Origin: Thioclava sp. GXIMD2076
Lineage (GTDB): Bacteria; Pseudomonadota; Alphaproteobacteria; Rhodobacterales; Rhodobacteraceae
Assembly: GCF_037949795.1 (NCBI RefSeq)
Contig: NZ_CP149933.1
Coordinates: 186,001 to 250,000, forward strand
Length of the DNA: 64,000 nucleotides
Reading direction: 5' to 3'
Each line of letters opens with the position of its first letter. The first letter of the stretch is position 1. The notes beneath the pieces are model-generated. The model saw only the letters and a program-made list of their open reading frames with translations. It was not told where the DNA came from and did not search any database. A program made the position numbers and the translations under genes. Of the stretch, positions 7,990-16,422 are shown piece by piece.

Positions 7990-8646
7990 ATGGACAAGCC
8001 GCTTGTTGTGATGATCAACCCCAACAGCTCGACTGTCACAACGGCCCGGATGGTTCATATCGGGCAGGGGATGCTCGGGGATCGGGCGATTGCCCTCGAG
8101 GGACGCACGGCCAGCACCGGCCCCGCGATGCTGACCACGCCGGAGACCCTCACCGCCTGCGAGGCACAGGTTCTGGCGATGGCCGAGGCGTTGCCGCCCC
8201 GTGCGGGGATCATCGTCTCGGCCTTTGGTGATCCGGCAATGGACAGGCTCCGCGCGCAGCATGATGGCCCCGTTACGGGGATCGGCGAGGCGAGTTTTCT
8301 GGAGGCGGGGCGTGACGGACGGCGTTTCGGGATTGCCACCACAACGCCCGCGCTCGATGCGGCCATCCGTGCGCGGGTTGCCGCCTCGGGAAGGGCCGCG
8401 CAGCTGAGCGGGATCAGCTATACCGGAGGCGATCCCTTTGTTCTGACCGCCGATCCGCAGGCGCTTTTTGAGGCCCTCAAACGCGCGGCCGAGGCGGAGG
8501 CGGCAAAGGGCGCGGAGGCGGTCATCATAGGCGGCGGACCCTTGGCGCAGGTGGCGCAGCGGCTGGAGGCCGAGACGGGGCTGCCGATCATTGCCCCGAT
8601 CCCCGCTGCCATCCGCCACATGGTCCGCCTGCTAGCAGGCGGCTAG
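7990..8646 (+). CDS. Asp/Glu/hydantoin racemase-family protein without catalytic cysteines
   Basis: 218 residues beginning with the hydantoin-racemase signature VVMINPNSS. The two catalytic cysteines expected in this cofactor-independent racemase family are absent. The first motif (usually C-F-G-D-P) reads SAFGDPAMD, and the second (usually G-C-G-G/A-M) reads GGGPLA. The protein is thus not a standard two-base racemase; relatives in this superfamily also include decarboxylases and isomerases. It follows the ribB-like gene by 61 bases on the same strand. Its last 15 bases overlap the 3' end of the convergent dppD-like gene. Confidence 0.8.
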   Translation: MDKPLVVMINPNSSTVTTARMVHIGQGMLGDRAIALEGRTASTGPAMLTTPETLTACEAQVLAMAEALPPRAGIIVSAFGDPAMDRLRAQHDGPVTGIGEASFLEAGRDGRRFGIATTTPALDAAIRARVAASGRAAQLSGISYTGGDPFVLTADPQALFEALKRAAEAEAAKGAEAVIIGGGPLAQVAQRLEAETGLPIIAPIPAAIRHMVRLLAGG

Positions 8647-9627
8647 ACCGCCGTCTGCCAGCACACAGGCCACGCGTCTGCGGGGGCCGAGCTCCACGAC
8701 CGGCGGACGCGCGGCATGGCATTCGGCGCGCGCATGCGGACAGCGCGGCGCGAAGGAGCAGGCCGAGGGCCGCGCCTCGAGCGCGGGCGGTGCCCCCGGA
8801 ATGGCATGGAGCCGCGTGCCCTTTTCCACATCATGCAGATTGGCCGCCAGCAGACCTTGGGTATAGGGATGGCGCGGGTTCTTGATGACCTCGAGCGTCG
8901 TGCCTTCCTCGACGATCTCGCCCGCATACATCACCGCGATCCGCTCGCTGACCTCGACCGCCACGCCGATATCATGGGTCACGAAAATCACGCCCATATC
9001 GAAATCGCGCTGCAATTCGCGCAACAGCAGCAGGATCTGGATCTGCACCGTGGCATCGAGCGCCGTGGTGGGCTCGTCGGCCAGAAGCAGTTTGGGGCGG
9101 CAGGCCAGTGCCAGCGCGATCATCACCCGCTGGCGCATCCCCCCCGACAGCTCATGAGGGTAGTTCGACATCCGCCGCTCGGGCGAGGGGATGCGCACGC
9201 GCTTGAGCATATCGAGCGCGATCTCGCGCGCCTCGGGTTTGGATACTTTCTTGTGGCGGCGCACGGCCTCGGCGATCTGCACGCCCACTGTGTAAACGGG
9301 GTCCAGCGCCAGGCCGGGGTCCTGGAAGATCATCGACACATCCTGCCCGCGGAAGGCTTGCAGCGCACGGCCCTTCAGCGCGCCCACATCCTGCCCGTTG
9401 ACCGAGATCCCGCCCTCGATCTGGGTCCGCTTGGGCGGCAGAAGCTGCAAGAGCGTGCGCAGCGTCACCGATTTTCCCGATCCGGATTCCCCCAAAAGCG
9501 CCAGCGTCTCCCCCTGTTCGAGCCGTAAGCTGAGATCGGTGATCGCATGGATGGTCCTGTCGGTCCTGAAGCGCACATTCAGCGTCTCGATATCCACAAG
9601 CGCGGTCTTGTCCGCAAGATCCTTCAT
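8632..9627 (-). CDS. Dpp/Opp-type ABC importer ATP-binding subunit (DppD-like)
   Basis: 331-residue ATPase of the oligopeptide/dipeptide/nickel importer family. Visible motifs are Walker [10 protein letters not shown]-loop FQDP, signature LSGGMRQR and Walker [13 protein letters not shown], plus the family's C-terminal cysteine-containing region ([15 protein letters not shown]) that binds an iron-sulphur cluster in some members. The ATG at 9627 overlaps the stop of the partner ATPase gene by 4 bases, showing translational coupling. It is the last gene of a five-gene minus-strand transport operon. Confidence 0.9.
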   Translation of the reverse strand: MKDLADKTALVDIETLNVRFRTDRTIHAITDLSLRLEQGETLALLGESGSGKSVTLRTLLQLLPPKRTQIEGGISVNGQDVGALKGRALQAFRGQDVSMIFQDPGLALDPVYTVGVQIAEAVRRHKKVSKPEAREIALDMLKRVRIPSPERRMSNYPHELSGGMRQRVMIALALACRPKLLLADEPTTALDATVQIQILLLLRELQRDFDMGVIFVTHDIGVAVEVSERIAVMYAGEIVEEGTTLEVIKNPRHPYTQGLLAANLHDVEKGTRLHAIPGAPPALEARPSACSFAPRCPHARAECHAARPPVVELGPRRRVACVLADGGLAAC

Positions 9628-10697
9628 TCCGCAGCCTCCCATGTGCCGGCTTTCGAATGGCCCGAATGCACATCCAGCAGATGGCAGGCGGCCAGATGGT
9701 CGGGCGCGTCTTTCATCGGTGCCAGCGCGGGCACCTTTTTCGCGCAGATCGTCTCGGCAAAGGCGCAGCGCGTATGGAAGCGGCAGCCCGAGGGCGGGTT
9801 GATCGGATTGGGCGGATCGCCCGCAAGGGGCGGGGCCTCGGTGCGGTTTTCGGGATCCATCGAGGGCATCGCGGAAAACAGCGAGCGCGTATAGGGATGG
9901 GCCTGATTGGTATAGAGCCGGTCCACCGGCGCCACCTCGACCACCTCGCCCAGATACATCACCAGGACGCGGTCCGAGATATAGCGCACCACATTGAGGT
10001 CATGGCTGATGAAAATATAGGTCAGGCCCAGATCGCGCCGCAGATCCGAAAGGAGGTTGAGCACCTGCGCCTCGACCGATTTGTCGAGCGCCGAGACCGC
10101 CTCGTCGAGGATCACCAGACGCGGGGCCATCGCCAAGGCCCGCGCGATATTCACCCGCTGGCGCTGCCCGCCCGACAGTTCATGCGGATAGCGACCGGCA
10201 AAGCGCGCAGGGTCGAGCCCCACACGGTGCATCATCTCCTGCGCCTTGGACATCGGGTCCTTGATCCCCGCCTGACGCGCACCGAAAGCCACGCTATCGG
10301 CAATCGTCATGCGCGGATTGAGCGAGGCATAGCTGTCCTGGAACACCATCTGCACCCCGCGCCGCAGATCGCGCAGCGATAGCCCTTCGCCAAGGCCATC
10401 GCCATCGAAGGTGATCTCGCCCGCGTCCTTGGGCGTGAGGCCGATCAGGAGCCGCGCAGTGGTGGATTTGCCGCAACCGGATTCGCCCACGATGCCCAGC
10501 GTCTCGCCCTTGCGGACCTCGAAGGAGACGCCATCGACGGCTTGCACATGGGCTTGGGTCCGGCCGAGCACGCCGCCCTTGATCGGGAAATGCTTGCGCA
10601 GGTCCTTCACCGTCATCAGCGCCTGTTGCGGACCGCCACGGTCGGGTAGGGCATGCGGGTCGGTGCCCGTGTTTTCTACGAAATCAATCACGGACAT
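9624..10697 (-). CDS. Dpp/Opp-type ABC importer ATP-binding subunit (DppF-like)
   Basis: 357-residue ATPase with Walker A GESGCGKST, Q-loop FQDSYASLNPRMTI, signature LSGGQRQR, Walker B LVILDEAVSALD and the C-terminal CRFHTRC...C cysteine cluster. YASLNPR is characteristic of OppF/DppF-type subunits. It pairs with the DppD-like ATPase downstream and its start overlaps the upstream permease gene by 14 bases. An N-terminal extension of about 28 residues precedes the ABC domain. Confidence 0.9.
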   Translation of the reverse strand: MSVIDFVENTGTDPHALPDRGGPQQALMTVKDLRKHFPIKGGVLGRTQAHVQAVDGVSFEVRKGETLGIVGESGCGKSTTARLLIGLTPKDAGEITFDGDGLGEGLSLRDLRRGVQMVFQDSYASLNPRMTIADSVAFGARQAGIKDPMSKAQEMMHRVGLDPARFAGRYPHELSGGQRQRVNIARALAMAPRLVILDEAVSALDKSVEAQVLNLLSDLRRDLGLTYIFISHDLNVVRYISDRVLVMYLGEVVEVAPVDRLYTNQAHPYTRSLFSAMPSMDPENRTEAPPLAGDPPNPINPPSGCRFHTRCAFAETICAKKVPALAPMKDAPDHLAACHLLDVHSGHSKAGTWEAAE

Positions 10698-11571
10698 TCA
10701 TCGCACTCCTTAGCCCGTCGCTCAGCAGGTTCAGGCAGAGCGAGGTCACAAAGATCATGACGCCGGGCAGGGCCGAGAGCCACGGGTTGATATAGATGGC
10801 CGAGCGGAGCGTGTTCAGCATCAGCCCCCATTCGGCCTGCGGCGGCTTTACCCCGATCCCGAGGAACGACAGCCCCGCCGCGAGGATCATGCAGACGCTG
10901 GTCAGCGAGGTTGCGTAGACGAAGATTGGCGAGAGCACATTGCCCAGCACATGCACGCGGATCACGGTGAGCGCGCTGGCGCCCGTGGCGCGGGCCGCAT
11001 CGATATAGTCGAGCGAGCGCACACCGGAGGTCACCGCTTCGGCCACACGGGTGATCGGCGGGATGAAAACGATGGTGAGCGAGACGAGGCTGTTTGTCAC
11101 GCCCGCGCCCAGCGAGCCCGAGATGGCGATGGCCAAGAGCACCGAGGGGAAGGCAAAGAACACATCGACCACCCGCATGATGGCGGTGTTCACGCGCCCG
11201 CCCGCATAGCCTGCGGTCACCCCCAGAGCGCCACCTATGAAGAAGGCCAGCACCACCGGCACCAGCCCCATGAACAGCGAGAGCCGTCCGCCATAGATCA
11301 GGCGTGCCAGCATATCGCGGCCCTGTTCGTCGGTGCCAAGCAGATGGCCCTCGGTGCCGATGGGTTTGAGGCGTGCGATCATCGAACCTTTATACGGATC
11401 CTGCAGCCCCAGCCATGGCGCAAGCACTGCCGCGAGGATCAGCGCCAGAATGACGGCGAGGCAGACGACGGATACGGGATCACGGCGCAGGCGGCGCAGC
11501 ACGCCCGCCCAGTAGCCATTGCCCTTGGTGGAGACGGGGGCGATATCGGAGGCGCTTTCGGCAAGGCTCAT
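10684..11571 (-). CDS. Dpp/Opp-type ABC importer permease (DppC-like)
   Basis: 295-residue inner-membrane permease. It has an N-terminal transmembrane segment, the DppC hallmark LGTDEQGRDMLARLIYGGRLSL, and the EAA coupling motif near RVAEAVTSGVRSLDYIDAARATGAS. About six membrane segments are visible. It lies 3 bases downstream of the DppB-like gene and overlaps the DppF-like gene, so the operon is tightly packed. Confidence 0.9.
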   Translation of the reverse strand: MSLAESASDIAPVSTKGNGYWAGVLRRLRRDPVSVVCLAVILALILAAVLAPWLGLQDPYKGSMIARLKPIGTEGHLLGTDEQGRDMLARLIYGGRLSLFMGLVPVVLAFFIGGALGVTAGYAGGRVNTAIMRVVDVFFAFPSVLLAIAISGSLGAGVTNSLVSLTIVFIPPITRVAEAVTSGVRSLDYIDAARATGASALTVIRVHVLGNVLSPIFVYATSLTSVCMILAAGLSFLGIGVKPPQAEWGLMLNTLRSAIYINPWLSALPGVMIFVTSLCLNLLSDGLRSAMNVRD

Positions 11572-11574
11572 GGA

Positions 11575-12528
11575 TCAGCCCCTTTTGATACGCGGGTCGA
11601 TCGCGGCCTGCGCCACATCCACCACAAGGTTTGAAATCACGAAGAACATCGCCAGTACAAGGATGGTGCCCTGCAACAGCGGCAGATCCTGCTGGAAGAT
11701 CGCGTTTGACAGAAGGAACCCCGAGCCCGGCCAGTTGAAGACAGTCTCGATCAGGATCGAGCCGCCCAAGAGCTGCGCGATCTGCAGGCCCATCACCGAG
11801 AGCGCGGTGGCGGCGGCATTGCGCGCCACATGGCACAGCACATCGCCACGGCTCATCCCCTTGGCATAGAGCGCCTGCACGAATTCCATCGACAGGATGT
11901 CACCGGCGAGCGCGCGGATGGTGCGTGCGATGATCCCGATCGGCACCACCGAGAGCGTGATGGCGGGCAGGATAAGATAGCGGATATGCTCGAAATCCCA
12001 CGCCCAGTGCTGCGAGCCCCCGGGGCCTGCGCCAATTGCCGGCAGCCAGCCCAGCGTGACCGAGAAGATGATCACCAGCACGATCCCCAGCCAGTAATTG
12101 GGCACCGAGACACCGGCAATCGCGACCCCCGTCACCAGCCGGTCCACCCAAGTGTCGCGGAAATAACCCGCCGTGAAGCCCAGAATTGTGCCGATGGGAA
12201 AGGCGATGATCGCCGCCGCAACCGCCAGCAGGAGCGAGTTCTTCACCGCGCCGAAGACCTCGGAGGCCACGGGCCGTCCTGAGGCGATGGAATTGCCCAT
12301 ATCACCATGCACCAGCTTCGCCGCCCAGATCGCATATTGCACCGGAAGCGGCTTATCGAGCCCATAGGCAGCGCGCATCGCGGCCTGTTCCTCGGCTGTG
12401 GCCTCTGCCGGCATGATCGAGGTCAGCGGGTCACCCGGCGCGATCTGCACCAGAAGGAAACAGATCACCGACACACCGAAGGCCACGGGGATCACAAGCA
12501 AAAGCCTGCGGAGGATATAGCTGAACAT
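11575..12528 (-). CDS. Dpp/Opp-type ABC importer permease (DppB-like)
   Basis: 317-residue inner-membrane permease starting MFSYILRRLLLVIPVAFGVS, the standard DppB/OppB N-terminus. LVQIAPGDPL follows, and the EAA-like coupling region EFVQALYAKGMSRGDVLCHVARNA is near residue 220. ETVFNWPGSGFLL is also typical of the family. It forms the heterodimeric channel with the DppC-like protein. Confidence 0.9.
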   Translation of the reverse strand: MFSYILRRLLLVIPVAFGVSVICFLLVQIAPGDPLTSIMPAEATAEEQAAMRAAYGLDKPLPVQYAIWAAKLVHGDMGNSIASGRPVASEVFGAVKNSLLLAVAAAIIAFPIGTILGFTAGYFRDTWVDRLVTGVAIAGVSVPNYWLGIVLVIIFSVTLGWLPAIGAGPGGSQHWAWDFEHIRYLILPAITLSVVPIGIIARTIRALAGDILSMEFVQALYAKGMSRGDVLCHVARNAAATALSVMGLQIAQLLGGSILIETVFNWPGSGFLLSNAIFQQDLPLLQGTILVLAMFFVISNLVVDVAQAAIDPRIKRG

Positions 12529-12606
12529 GGCTGGGGTCTTTCATTAGGAAAGCCTTGGCAAAACACGCAAAGGCAGTGCCGCGCCCCCGCAGGGGCGCGG
12601 CATCGG

Positions 12607-14241
12607 TCAGGCCGATTTCATGGTGATGCTGGAGAAGTTCTGGAACCAGTTCTGCGCCTGCACGAAGCCCGTCACCGTGGGTTTCATCGCGCGGGGGGCC
12701 ACATCATGGGCCACCATCAGGAACAGCGCCTCGTTGACGAATTTCTCATGCGTCTTGCGCAGCACATCATCCTGCGCGGCACTGTCGAAGGTGGTGCGGA
12801 TCTCGGAGAAGAGCGCATCCATCTCGGGGTCGCTATAATGGCCCCAATTGGTGCCGTTGGGCGCGATCAGTGCCGAGGACAGGTGACGGATCAGACCGGT
12901 GAAGGGGTCTTGGGTGAAATAGCTGAAATTGATCGACTGCGCTCCCTGACAGCCCGGATCGGCAGCACCCGCCCGCCACAGGTTGATCATCTGGTTCCAC
13001 TCGACCACGACAAACTCGACATCGATCCCCACATCCGCGAGGTTCTGCTGCATATATTCGTTCATCGGCAAGGGCAGCATCTGGCCCGAGCCCGAGGGCG
13101 AGATCAGCGCCTTCAGCTTCACGCGGTTGGTGTCATCGAAGCCCGCCTCTTTCAGGAGCGCCTTGGCCGCCTCGGGGTCGTATTTCACCTCGAAGGTCGG
13201 GTTGCCGAACCATTGCGAGGAGGGCGGCAGGAAGCCCTTGGCCTCGATCATCAGCCCACCCAGAAGCTGCTTCAGCCCTGCGCGGTCGATGGCGAGGTTG
13301 GCGGCCTTGCGCACACGGATATCGTTCCACGGGCTGTTCTCGAGGCGCGAGAGGTGCCATGTCCAGTTATGCGGGTAGGCGTTCGAGGAAACGGTGAAAC
13401 CATTGGCCTGCATCGCGGGGATCGTGTCGGGCGAGGGCGCCTCGATCCAGTCGACCTGCCCCGACATCAGCGCCGCCGAGCGGGCATTCGGCTCGGGCAG
13501 CGGGATCAGGATCAGCTTATCGAGCTGGGCCATGCGGGTATTGTCCCAGTAATCGGGGTTCGGCACCAGCTCGGCGCGTTCGCGGGGCGCGAAACTTGCC
13601 AGCTTCCACGGGCCCGTGCCCGAGGGCTGATAGGCGACCTTTTCCCAGTCCTTGCCCTGCGCTTCCCAGTTTGCGGGCGACGAATAGACGATCCATGCCA
13701 GCTGGTAGGGCAGGGTCGCGTCGGGTTCCTTGGTGGTGATCTCCACCGTCATCGGGTCGATGACCTTATAGCTCGCAACAGCCGGAATCCGCGATTTGCC
13801 CTGTGCCGATTGGCGCGGATCATATTGCGCGCACTCGCTATCCAGAAGCTTGTCGAGGTTCCACACGACCGCATCGGCGTTGAACTCGGACCCGTCATGG
13901 AATTTCACGCCCTCGCGCAGCTTGAAGGTCCATTTGGTCTTGTCGGTATCGTCGGTCGTCCATTCGGTCGCCAGACCCGGGATCAGGCCCGAGGGCTTGT
14001 CGGCCGAGGTCAGGTCCCAGTTGATCAGTGCATCATAGACCGTATAGCCCATGAAGCGCATGCCTTCGCCGCCCTGATCGGTCTGGCCGGTGGTCAGCGG
14101 AATATCCGCCGCCGTCATCCCGATGCGCAGCGTCCCGCCACCGCCTGCCGTCTGGGCCATAACGGCTCCGGTCCAGGGCGCCACGGCAGAAAGCGCCAGC
14201 GCGGAACCGGCGAGTTTCAAAAGGGAACGACGTTTAAGCAA
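12607..14241 (-). CDS. Tat-exported ABC importer solute-binding protein (DppA/OppA family)
   Basis: 544-residue family 5 extracellular solute-binding protein, first gene of the transporter operon. The N-terminus KRRSLLKLAG followed by a hydrophobic stretch and VMAQT looks like a twin-arginine signal with cleavage near residue 29. Family features include GMRFMGYTVYDALI, LREGVKFHDGSEFNADAVVWNLD and the late block TFDSAAQDD. Such proteins bind peptides, but also opines, nickel chelates and many small N-compounds. The context of amidases and Rut proteins suggests a heterocyclic or amide substrate. It is divergent from the AtzG-like/amidase pair. Confidence 0.88.
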   Translation of the reverse strand: MLKRRSLLKLAGSALALSAVAPWTGAVMAQTAGGGGTLRIGMTAADIPLTTGQTDQGGEGMRFMGYTVYDALINWDLTSADKPSGLIPGLATEWTTDDTDKTKWTFKLREGVKFHDGSEFNADAVVWNLDKLLDSECAQYDPRQSAQGKSRIPAVASYKVIDPMTVEITTKEPDATLPYQLAWIVYSSPANWEAQGKDWEKVAYQPSGTGPWKLASFAPRERAELVPNPDYWDNTRMAQLDKLILIPLPEPNARSAALMSGQVDWIEAPSPDTIPAMQANGFTVSSNAYPHNWTWHLSRLENSPWNDIRVRKAANLAIDRAGLKQLLGGLMIEAKGFLPPSSQWFGNPTFEVKYDPEAAKALLKEAGFDDTNRVKLKALISPSGSGQMLPLPMNEYMQQNLADVGIDVEFVVVEWNQMINLWRAGAADPGCQGAQSINFSYFTQDPFTGLIRHLSSALIAPNGTNWGHYSDPEMDALFSEIRTTFDSAAQDDVLRKTHEKFVNEALFLMVAHDVAPRAMKPTVTGFVQAQNWFQNFSSITMKSA

Positions 14242-14657
14242 GGGAATCTTCCTCTCTGTTGACGGGCCGATAGTGCCCGATCGAAGCGTGGCTTCTTTGA
14301 TTGCCGGATGCGCGCGGCGCGGACCGGATGGGGCGGGTCAATTGGGCTGACCTTCTGCAAGCACGCTAAGCGGGCTTGTGATCGGGCGGGAAGGGATGGA
14401 GCGGCCAAAACGCGGGATAGCCTTCAGCTGCCTGTTGCTTACGCATGGATTTGATCAAACGATTAATTTTAAGTCATCATCATGCGGGAAAAGCGCGAAT
14501 CCACTTTGCGCTCGACATCTGGCACCGCTACAATCAGGGTTCTTGCAAGGATGAGATTTTCTCATTTGTATCAGCAGGTTCACCACGAGAGGGTGGGGGG
14601 CGCAGATGCGCTTTCCTGTCAGTCCCCCAGTCTGTCAGGCTCCCAGAAGGATAGACA
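14242..14657. other. Divergent promoter region with small inverted repeats
   Basis: 416 bases between the transporter operon and the AtzG-like/amidase pair. It contains the palindrome TTTGATCAAA at 14450-14459 and the inverted repeat ATGAGA-TTT-TCTCAT at 14551-14565, either of which could be a regulator site. The TTGTCCGTAC motif seen near gntR is not present. An open frame at 14445-14654 lacks a ribosome-binding site and a family match and is not called a gene. Confidence 0.45.
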
Positions 14658-14903
14658 ATGCCCCAGACTGCCGCTCCCCCACCCGAAGATATGTCCCGAG
14701 ATGAGGCTCTGCGGCGTGAGTATGAAACAGCCCTCGCGCTCCATAAGTTTGTCATCGAGCCCGAGCGGGACGCCGTGATGTTCGAAAGCTTCAAAGCCTA
14801 TCGCGCGCTGATGGCCCGCCTCGATGCCGCCCTTCCGCAGCACCTCGAACCGGGCCCCGTCTGGACGCCTGCACCTGTGGTCGCATCCGTGGAGAAGGCA
14901 TAA
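14658..14903 (+). CDS. AtzG-like small amidase subunit (DUF4089-type)
   Basis: 81-residue protein ending in LPQHLEPGPVWTPAPV. The pattern of one or two helices followed by a Pro-rich tail with P-x-V-x-x-P resembles AtzG, the small partner of 1-carboxybiuret hydrolase AtzE. An AGAAGGA ribosome-binding site precedes the ATG. The stop TAA overlaps the ATG of the following amidase by one base (TAATG), so the two are translationally coupled. In AtzEG the small protein is needed to assemble the amidase. The assignment rests on length, tail pattern and gene position. Confidence 0.65.
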   Translation: MPQTAAPPPEDMSRDEALRREYETALALHKFVIEPERDAVMFESFKAYRALMARLDAALPQHLEPGPVWTPAPVVASVEKA

Positions 14904-16309
14904 TGACCAACACCACCCTGACGCGGCTTCCCGAGGCGATGCCCGATCTCACGCAGGCCTCGGCCGATCTGCAGGCGCGCCGGATCTCGGCGGTCGAGCT
15001 GCTGGAGCAAGCGCTTGGCCGGATCGGGGCGCTGGACTCCAAGCTGCATGCCTTCATCGCGCTGGCCGAGCCGCGCGCCCGGGCCGCAGCTCTCAATGCC
15101 GATCTGCGGATCGCGCGGGGCGAGGCGGGGCCGCTGACCGGCATCCCCTATGCGCTCAAGGATATCTACGATGTGGCGGGGATGCGCACGACCGCACATT
15201 CCAAACTGCGTCTCGATCATATGGCGGAAGAGAATAGTGATGCCGCCGACCGGCTTGATGCGGCAGGTATGGTGTTTCTGGGCAAGCTCTCGACCCATGA
15301 ATTCGCGCGTGGCGGTCCGACCGATCTGCTGCCTTTCCCCAATGCGAAGAATGCCTGGAATACCGGGCATTTTGCGGGTGGCTCGTCCTCGGGCTCGGGG
15401 GTTGCGGTGGCCTCGGGCATGGTGGGCCTCGCGATGGGCACCGATACCGGCGGCTCGATCCGGCTGCCTGCGGCCTGCAACGGGATCGTGGGGCTGAAGC
15501 CCACCTATGGCCGCCTCTCGCGGCGCGGGATCGTGCCGCTGTCGTTCAGTATGGACCATGCCGGCCCGCTGACCCGCACCGTGGCCGATTGCGCGCTTGC
15601 AATGCAGGCGCTTGCGGGCCACGACGCAAATGATGCGGCCTCGAGCCGCCAGCCGGTGCCCGATTACAGCGCCGGTCTGTCGGGCGATCTGAAAGGGCTG
15701 ACCATCGGTCGTGCCCGCGAATTCGACGCGCTGGCCGGTGTGGGACCGGAACAAATGGCGGCGCTTGACGCGGTGGAGGCCGTGCTCGAGGCACTTGGCG
15801 CGCGGATCATCGAGGTCAGCCTGCCCGAACGCGAGCTTCTGGATGCGATGACATGGGCGATCATTCAGGCCGAAGGCGTGTCGATCCATGGCAAGGATCT
15901 GCGCGAGCGTCCCGAGGAGTATGGCCGCACCACCCGCGAGCGGTTGATGATGGGCGCCTTTGCCACCGGCGGTCACTATGTCACCGCCCAGCGGCTGCGC
16001 CCGATCCTGAGCGCCGAGGTGACCAAGGTGCTCACCGGCGCGGATGCGATCCTGTGTTCGCCGATGGGCGGGCCTGCGCCTCTTGTCGCGGAGGTCGATG
16101 ACCTGCCGTGGCGCAAACAGGCTCCGCTGACCAGTGCTTTCAACGGCACGGGCCATCCCGCGCTTGTGCTGCCTGCGGGCTTTGGTGCAAACGGATTGCC
16201 GCTTTCGGCCCAATTCGTGGGGCGGCCTTTCGACGAGGCGATGCTCCTGCGGATCGGCCATGCTTATGAGCAGATGGCAGGCTGGGTTGCCAAACGTCCC
16301 GCTTATTGA
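14903..16309 (+). CDS. Amidase-signature hydrolase, AtzE-like large subunit
   Basis: 468-residue AS amidase with Lys86 (YALKDIYDV), GGSSSGSG (159-166) and nucleophile Ser185 in DTGGSIRLPA. The sequence around NGIVGLKPTYGRLSRRGIVPLSFSMDHAGP is typical of the GatA/AtzE branch. Pairing with an AtzG-like gene makes an AtzEG-type heteromeric ureide or carboxybiuret-type hydrolase the closest analogue. It is divergent from the DppABCDF-like transporter and is probably co-regulated with it. It is the third AS amidase in the first 16 kb. Confidence 0.85.
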   Translation: MTNTTLTRLPEAMPDLTQASADLQARRISAVELLEQALGRIGALDSKLHAFIALAEPRARAAALNADLRIARGEAGPLTGIPYALKDIYDVAGMRTTAHSKLRLDHMAEENSDAADRLDAAGMVFLGKLSTHEFARGGPTDLLPFPNAKNAWNTGHFAGGSSSGSGVAVASGMVGLAMGTDTGGSIRLPAACNGIVGLKPTYGRLSRRGIVPLSFSMDHAGPLTRTVADCALAMQALAGHDANDAASSRQPVPDYSAGLSGDLKGLTIGRAREFDALAGVGPEQMAALDAVEAVLEALGARIIEVSLPERELLDAMTWAIIQAEGVSIHGKDLRERPEEYGRTTRERLMMGAFATGGHYVTAQRLRPILSAEVTKVLTGADAILCSPMGGPAPLVAEVDDLPWRKQAPLTSAFNGTGHPALVLPAGFGANGLPLSAQFVGRPFDEAMLLRIGHAYEQMAGWVAKRPAY

Positions 16310-16422
16310 GGGGGCGGCGCGCACCGCTGCATCGTGATCCAGATACCGGCCACATCAAGACCGGACCCGGCAACGCCTGAGGGGCGGCTTCAGGACGGCA
16401 GTAAATTGTTTGCGCCTTTGGC

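Noticed and set aside
12307..14262. 651-codon open frame antisense to the solute-binding protein gene
   Set aside because: It mirrors the DppA-like gene on the other strand. The product is rich in Arg, Gly, His and Gln with no family motif; long antisense frames are expected in GC-rich DNA with strong codon bias.
14445..14654. 69-codon open frame between the transporter operon and AtzG-like gene
   Set aside because: No ribosome-binding site or family match, and it overlaps inverted repeats likely to be regulatory; left as intergenic.
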